Source of the DNA: Camarhynchus parvulus
Taxonomy: Eukaryota > Chordata > Aves > Passeriformes > Thraupidae
Length of the DNA: 64,000 nucleotides
Direction of reading: 5' to 3'
Assembly (NCBI RefSeq): GCF_901933205.1
Contig: NC_044574.1
Coordinates: forward strand, 45,975,609 to 46,039,608
The position numbers and the translations under genes were made by a program. This document shows positions 58,801 to 64,000 of the stretch, one piece after another (position 1 is the first letter of the stretch; every line of letters begins with the position of its first letter). The notes beneath the pieces are model-generated. The model saw only the letters and a program-made list of their open reading frames with translations. It searched no databases and had not been told where the DNA came from.

Positions 58801-61800
58801 TAACACAACTTACTACAATTGTGGTAGTTTTCTTTTTTTTTCCCTATTATTTTCTTAGAGAAGTAGTTTGTGGAAAGAAAAATTTTACTAGCAGATGTTT
58901 TTCCTCTTTGAAGGATACAAGCATTTTCCCACTTTCATCATAAATATGTGCTGTCTTAATTCTCCAAAATTCTCAGTCATTTTGTAGCACTCATCATAGT
59001 CTTTATCTGAATGTGTTCACTCATTTTTCTCCAGATGCCCTTTCTTGCCTGATGGCAAACTGTCAGTATGGCTGTGATGTGCTGAAAGGGGAGGTGCGCT
59101 GCCGCTGTCCTTCTCCGGGGCTACAGCTTGGGCCTGATGGCAGGACTTGTGTAGGTACGTGATCAAATGTAGATTTAAAAATTTTAATTTTTTTTTCTCC
59201 AGAATGCTTTTATCCTTGCACAGAATGCAGTCCAAGAGAGTTTATCAGAGGTACTTAGAATGCATAGAACAGGCAGTTTAAAGTTGCTAATAATGAGAGG
59301 AGTAATAGGGCGGTTGCTCAGGTGCCCTTGTGGCAGAGATTGCCAGTGTTTTCAGTCCTGCAAGTTTCATTGTCTGCCTAAAGCCCATACAGACTCCTTG
59401 GTATCCAAGCCCTTGGCCCTTGCCACTCTTGCTACTGGGTCATTTTAAGCAATTGCTAACTCCAAAATATCTGCCTGCATAAAAAAAGGAATGGGGAGAT
59501 CACCTTTCCCTCATACCCAACAAGGTGGTGCCTAGCTCAGTGGGTTATTTTGTAAAAATCACTGATATTGTAGAGGGGCAAGGTGAAGGTCTCTACATGT
59601 TCCTGGTATTAGTGGGATTGAATGTGCTGTCTTTCTTCCATACTGTGAAAACTCCAGGTTAAAATAAACACTGGAACTTAGAGTGTATAAAAGTGAAATA
59701 TTTTGTTCCCATGTTTGTGAACATGGAAAAGGTGCTTATGGTTAATCAGACTCTACTATGGTCTGAAGAACAGTGTGACGTCATTTCATCAGTCATTAAC
59801 TATACATCCTGAGTGGGATATGATGCTCTAGTGATTTCATTATTTATATTCTGTGAAGTGCTACAATTACATAACCAGTAACACTGAAAGAATGTAAGAA
59901 AATGGGGACATCCTAATCATCCCTTTGGGTGTCTTGGCTGCCCACAGGGTAGGTGGTTCTCCAAGTGCCTGACCCATGCTGACCAAAAATTTGTTGGTAG
60001 AGAAAGGGACAGACTCTAGATCTTCTGATGAGAAGAGCAGGCTCCACACCAAGTCAGAGGCTTTCTGAAGTGCATGATTGGCAAATCTGTGCATGGAAAA
60101 AAATGGAAAGAACAGGACCGACTGTTGTTGCATACTGAAGGGATTAAGTTGTAATAAATCCCATTGTGGATATTATGGCAGAGAGATCTTTGGAAAATAC
60201 TGGTGCCATGAGATAGTGAGCTGAATGATTTTAAGTACAAATTCAAGAAAGCTACACCAAGTAGAGAAATTTGCTAGGAAAAATGCTTGCAACATTCTCC
60301 CAGTGTTCATTTTTCTATCCAGGAAAACTTCATACTTGGAAATAACCAAAGTGTACTTTAATGCCAAATAGTAACACTCAAACCAGTCCTATGAAGCTCT
60401 TTGAGTTCTTCAGTGCAGTTTTCAAAAAAACTTCCCCCCCCCACCCCCAGAAAGCCAAAGAACTGTGTACCCACATTTTAGTTGGGTATGCATCATTCAG
60501 AATGATCTCATAACTTATTTCTAAAACTTCCCCAAGAATTTCAGAGCAGCCTGGTACAATACAGAGAAAATAGTTACAGCAAGAGATGCCTGTTCTTCCT
60601 GCATTGTAACATAATGTTCTCCCCTTTTTTGGTAAGAAGTGATTATGACATGCACGCTTTCTGTGTTATTTCTCTTTCAAGTTCGAGTTGCAGTAAATAC
60701 CTCAAAGAGTTGAAGCTACTTGGGACTAAGGCTGTGCTTTTCCCTCATGTTTGTACAAGCTTGTCACTGTTGGGGGAGTTGTTGGCTCCAGCAAGGGTCT
60801 AGATAGTGCTGCAGTACAAATAAAAGTGTAGGTGGTGGTAAGAAAATTGAAGTGTGCGTTGCCTACAGCTCATGAGATTCTTGTTTGAGGAAAGTCTGAA
60901 ACAGCTGGGAATGCAAGGCCTATTTTTAGCACAGGTGGAAATTCCTCTGGGCATTATTCTGTTCTTAGTTTAACACTTGCTGAGCATTCCCTTATTTAAA
61001 ATGTTCCTTTCAGACAATCAGTAAAGAGCCACCAATTTGGCTATAAAGGTAAATCATATAAACTAAATGACAACAAAGTGAAAAAAATAGTTCAGCAAAG
61101 TGTTTGGTGAAAATCTGGATTAAATAGCTAATTAGTTGATTAATGACTCTTGAATCAATAAATCAATTGGTCTTGCCAGGTTTTTGGGTTGGGATTTTAA
61201 TTTAATGAAATGAGCCATATACACATTTCATCTTCAAATGTTCTGAAATTATTTGAGGGCTGAAAATAATGATTTTTCACTATAAAATTAATTCTTTCAT
61301 TTTTGTGTGTGTTTAGAAAATTGAAGATTCAGCCCTGTAAACTTAAAAATTATGCTATTTTGAAATTAGTCTTAGGTTATTTTGGGCTTGGTAATCTGGT
61401 CATACTTGCAACAAGAGAGAGAAGCAATTCTGCTTCTCTGGTGGACTCTGACCATCATGCTCATTAGGTGCTGACCATCACACTGCCTCATGTGCCTTTG
61501 GAGCAGCTCCCTGATGCTGATGTGAGCTCCAAAACCCCCCTCCATGCACTGCTTTTCACAGGAAGCAGGTATGAACCACAGCACATTGCAGCAGGCAAAG
61601 GGAAACAGCTCTACAGCTTTTGGTCCAGATGTGGGTTGGCTTGAAATAAGCCACAGCCACTGTGCTGTTTGAGAGCTGCAGGAAACTGATCACAAGCACT
61701 AGCATATCATCTTTGGCCACTGATTAAAAAGTGCATTTCCCCTCAGCAATGAGCATCCATGCACCTCTCATTATATTCAAGTGGAAGGCTGTTACATTTT

Positions 61801-63410
61801 TCCATATTTTGGCATCAGTTTTGAACAGTGTATTGATTAACACTTCTGTCCTGTATCTCTAGGACATATAACTGCCTACCACTACACTGCTGCAATAATT
61901 TAACATAATTTTTGCCTTATGTGAATTTGCAAAAATGTGAATTAATATGAATATGTACAGAGGAAGAAGCAGGACATGCTACATTAGGTTTTTAAAGATC
62001 ATAATCCATGCCATGATGAAGTATATTCAGTGGCTAATCTTGTTCTTACTGAACTACTTTTGGAAGCTGTGGTTTAAAGATTAAAAAACTCAACCAAAAC
62101 CAACAAAAACCCCAACTAACTCTTAGTAATCAAGAGTCTTAAACTTGCAGCCTTGAAATAATATTTTAATAAAGGATAGAAAATTGTGACTCGTTGATTA
62201 AATTGTAATAAGAAGCATGATAGAGTTTGTAAAACTTAGTAGCATACTCAAAGCCTAAAATGTTAACAATAAATTCAAATCAAGAGAGAGATTTATAGGA
62301 AGATTCAGGCACGTGGAGAGATGCCCAGTATTGGCCTTGTTTTCTTTCTCATTGAGGCCTTTACTGCACCATTCCAGCAATGCTTCTGATGGAGAGAGAG
62401 CAGTCAGACAGGCCAGGAGTGTGGGAGCTCAGGGATTGAATCCCTGCTGTCCTCAGTAATTCTTCATGCAGAGTGGGACAGTGCCAGCAGGAGCTCCTGG
62501 GATGACCCATCTGGCCAATAATTCATGGCTTTAAGTCACTTCTCTTGGCTGTGGGAGCCCAGCTTGGAGAGAAGCAGAAGCCCCATCTCCCCCACTCAGG
62601 TAGCTGCCCTAACTAACCAGCAGCTTTTGGTAACATATTTTCTGTGCACTGGAAGAGGCTCTGCCTTGTTCAGGCCTCTTTCACAAGAGCAGCAGGGCAT
62701 CAATCACTCGGCTTTGTTTTGCACTCTTGACATCGGCAGCTGAAGGGCTCCTTTTGGGAAAAGAACTGCATGGAGAGCAAAATCTTGCTTTCCCATAGAT
62801 CAAGAGCCTGATAGAACTGCAGAGCAAAGGCTTGAACTGTGCCCTGTAGATAACCAGCAAACACGAGGAGCTGCGTGCGTCAGAAGCAGCCGTGCATGGC
62901 AGGTCTGTACCTCAGTGGAGAATTAGTGTTTGAGCACTCAGCAGCCTCTGTTCAGTGTCCAAGGGCTGCAGAGTGACTGGCAGCACAAGCAGCTTTTGTG
63001 TGTCAGCCTGACCTCGTCTGAGAGCTCCCCAGGCAGGGAGAGCAGCAGTGGGTGAGCATCAGCTGCTCCCTGGGCATCTGCCTGTGACCCAGAGCTGAAC
63101 TGGAGGGCACAGCCAGAAGAAGTGCTCATGAATTACTGCTGGCTGACCAAGGGCCCATATAAAAAATACTTTGGCTATTCTTTAGCTTTCCATTATGTGA
63201 AACCAGTTTCATTTAGACAGCATAAATTGTATTTTAACTGTTATTAAGAATAATACAGTTCCTTTGTTTCCACAGATATTGATGAATGTGCTACTGGGAG
63301 GGTTCTCTGCCCACGATTCAGGCACTGTGTCAATACCTTCGGGAGCTACATTTGCAGGTGTCATAAAGGCTTTGACCTGATGTACATTGGAGGCAAATAC
63401 CAGTGCCATG
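34161..63410 (+). CDS. NPNT: Nephronectin (NPNT), 5' part
   Basis: Secreted extracellular-matrix protein of the EGFL6/nephronectin family and ligand of integrin alpha8beta1 in kidney and other tissues. The exons seen are signal peptide 34161-34230, N-terminal Cys-rich 35531-35631, EGF1 51250-51342, Ca-binding EGF2 58104-58223, EGF3 59035-59154 and Ca-binding EGF4 63276-63410. The EGF exons share phase 1 and all junctions agree. Short runs such as [18 protein letters not shown] and [14 protein letters not shown] point to NPNT, not EGFL6. The fifth EGF, the RGD linker and the MAM domain would lie beyond the right edge. The ATG is out of frame with the signal peptide (see exon 1). Confidence 0.93.
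34231..35530 (+). other. NPNT: NPNT intron 1
   Basis: 1.3 kb. The first 600 bp belong to the CpG island. It holds an 18-base A run at 35363-35380. Nothing else was recognised. Confidence 0.8.
35531..35631 (+). CDS. NPNT: NPNT exon 2, N-terminal Cys-rich segment
   Basis: 101 nt after cttgtacag, phase 2 to 1, donor GTGAGT. It encodes WPRQMVSSA, then [18 protein letters not shown] and AWGQCQ, matching the conserved segment before EGF1 in NPNT and EGFL6. The four cysteines are kept. Confidence 0.93.
37759..37937 (-). other. Exon-like open frame on the opposite strand, unrecognised
   Basis: On the - strand the frame is open between a possible acceptor (ggggacag) and a possible donor (cccaag then gtggag). 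It is 179 nt, or 2 nt plus 59 codons. It encodes [19 protein letters not shown], then [18 protein letters not shown] and [18 protein letters not shown]. The composition looks protein-like, but I do not recognise the family. It may be a nested gene exon, a retrocopy fragment or chance. Confidence 0.3.
43560..44995 (+). mobile_element. CR1 LINE, 3' 1.4 kb with intact 3' end
   Basis: 5'-truncated CR1 in sense with NPNT. The 229-codon open frame (43560-44249) contains RT motifs: [27 protein letters not shown], and [13 protein letters not shown] with F-DDM. Further parts follow in other frames ([16 protein letters not shown], ending at a frameshift). The 3' end has the typical gattctgtgattct octamer-type repeat (44977-44990). 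It is the best preserved CR1 here but cannot encode a full ORF2. Confidence 0.93.
51250..51342 (+). CDS. NPNT: NPNT exon 3, EGF-like domain 1
   Basis: 93 nt after cctatttgcag, phase 1 to 1, donor GTAAGA. It encodes (P)[18 protein letters not shown], then [12 protein letters not shown]. All six EGF cysteines are present. Confidence 0.96.
51343..58103 (+). other. NPNT: NPNT intron 3 (6.8 kb)
   Basis: AT-rich, without recognised genes or clear transposons. The open frames in it, including several at 55600-56420 on both strands, show no homology I can name. Confidence 0.75.
58104..58223 (+). CDS. NPNT: NPNT exon 4, calcium-binding EGF-like domain 2
   Basis: 120 nt after cttcatttcag, phase 1 to 1, donor GTACGG. 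It encodes (D)[18 protein letters not shown], then [20 protein letters not shown]. The D-L-N-E-C start and N-x-x-G-S-Y are the calcium-binding signature. Six cysteines are present. Confidence 0.97.
58224..59034 (+). other. NPNT: NPNT intron 4
   Basis: 0.8 kb of AT-rich intron with no recognised feature. Confidence 0.85.
59035..59154 (+). CDS. NPNT: NPNT exon 5, EGF-like domain 3
   Basis: 120 nt after tttttctccag, phase 1 to 1, donor GTACGT. It encodes (N)[17 protein letters not shown], then [18 protein letters not shown] and RTCV. Six cysteines are present and there is no calcium-binding start, as in other nephronectins. Confidence 0.96.
59155..63275 (+). other. NPNT: NPNT intron 5 (4.1 kb)
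   Basis: AT-rich intron with a short C-rich run at 60434-60450. No gene or known transposon was recognised. Confidence 0.75.
63276..63410 (+). CDS. NPNT: NPNT exon 6, calcium-binding EGF-like domain 4
   Basis: 135 nt after gtttccacag, phase 1 to 1, donor GTAATG. It encodes (D)[18 protein letters not shown], then [18 protein letters not shown] and IGGKYQCH. The D-I-D-E-C calcium-binding start and six cysteines are present. The next exon lies beyond the window. Confidence 0.97.
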
Positions 63411-64000
63411 GTAATGACAAGCTATTTCTCACATGCATGTAATAGAGTTGTGTATTTGAAAATTAAATTAATGCTCAAAGAGGAATGTTTATTTATTATG
63501 GCTGAAATGTTGAAGCAGGTTGTTTTACACTGCATTGGTATTTTAAGAAAGGGTGGATTATAGAAATAGGCTGTGAAAGAGAAGGCATGTATTTGGCCCA
63601 CATTCTTGCAACTGGTTCTTTTGTGGAAGTTAGTGGGGAGAACAGAGCAGATGACTGCAGAAATTTGTTTCCAAAGCTGTTTTTTCCTCAGGGTTCACTG
63701 TCACTGGCAGTTGTAGGCTTGGAGCAGTGTATGAGCTAAGGCTGTCTCTGAGCTGTAACACTGGTGTGCTCCATAGCATGTCCCAAGATCCAAGATAAGA
63801 AAATGTGCACACCCTACCCCCTCCCAACCCAGACTGGCCAACTTTCCTTCCCCTGCAGACAGGTGGGGAAGAGGCAGGAGTTGGGAAATAACCTGTTTTT
63901 GTCTGGACATGAGACTGGAATGCAGCTGGTGTATGCCTTTCAACAAAGATATTCCCAGGTCTCTCTGCCCTAGTTTCACAGGGTCTCAACTGGTTATGAT
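63411..64000 (+). other. NPNT: NPNT intron 6, start
   Basis: Intron sequence up to the right edge. The 119-codon open frame on the - strand (63630-63989) is unsupported by homology. Confidence 0.75.

Noticed and set aside
51250..63410. EGFL6 as the identity of the EGF gene
   Set aside because: The EGF exons match nephronectin motifs ([29 protein letters not shown]) better than EGFL6.
1..64000. CRISPR arrays, operons or tRNA genes
   Set aside because: The direct repeats here are a coding minisatellite and vertebrate repeats; the DNA is eukaryotic and no tRNA cloverleaf was seen.

Overview
The window is vertebrate nuclear DNA, most likely from a bird. It has split genes with GT-AG introns, AT-rich non-coding DNA with a few CR1 (chicken repeat 1) LINE fragments, and a nephronectin (NPNT) gene whose EGF exons read clearly. 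The species cannot be fixed from sequence alone. A songbird is a guess.

Bases 1-20745 hold two tandem copies of a locus encoding an RNF4-like SUMO-targeted ubiquitin ligase. Copy A (1-9385) is cut by the left edge, so its N-terminal exons are missing. Copy B (upstream parts from about 11900, duplicated part 13541-20745) is complete. It has a tiny ATG exon (12498-12506), a basic N-terminal exon, a SUMO-interacting-motif (SIM) exon, an acidic linker exon, two RING half-exons ending in the RNF4-type tail YHPIYI, and a polyadenylation signal. Its core exons alone give about 190 residues, the length of mammalian RNF4. Both copies also carry inserted exon pairs, here called B and C, between the SIM exon and the linker exon. 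They look like repeated duplications of the linker exon plus the first RING exon, and their splice phases (0 to 2, then 2 to 0) let any number be added in frame. Most C exons have lost the first zinc-ligand cysteines. In copy A the SIM exon has grown into 21 tandem 24-bp units, each encoding an 8-residue SIM of the type (E/D)-(V/I)-I-D-L-T-G. The visible exons of copy A stay in frame for about 500 residues, so it looks like a giant multi-SIM RNF4. The last RING exon differs between copies by 31 of 150 bases and 16 of 49 residues, while the roughly 690 bases after it are nearly identical.

Bases 9386-13540 separate the two copies and hold a 41-bp-type minisatellite, an old CR1 3' end and the probable promoter of copy B. 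Bases 20750-33780 are intergenic, with two CR1 fragments and two unexplained open frames.

Bases 33780-63410 are the 5' part of NPNT on the + strand: a CpG island, a signal-peptide exon, a Cys-rich exon and four EGF exons (EGF1, Ca-binding EGF2, EGF3, Ca-binding EGF4). The gene runs past the right edge; its RGD linker and MAM domain are not in the window. The apparent NPNT ATG is out of frame with the signal peptide. Intron 2 holds a 1.4-kb CR1 element and an unrecognised exon-like open frame on the - strand.

The RNF4-like genes and NPNT are adjacent but have no evident shared function. The likely undescribed system is the RNF4-like family itself: poly-SIM growth, exon-pair amplification and fast RING change.
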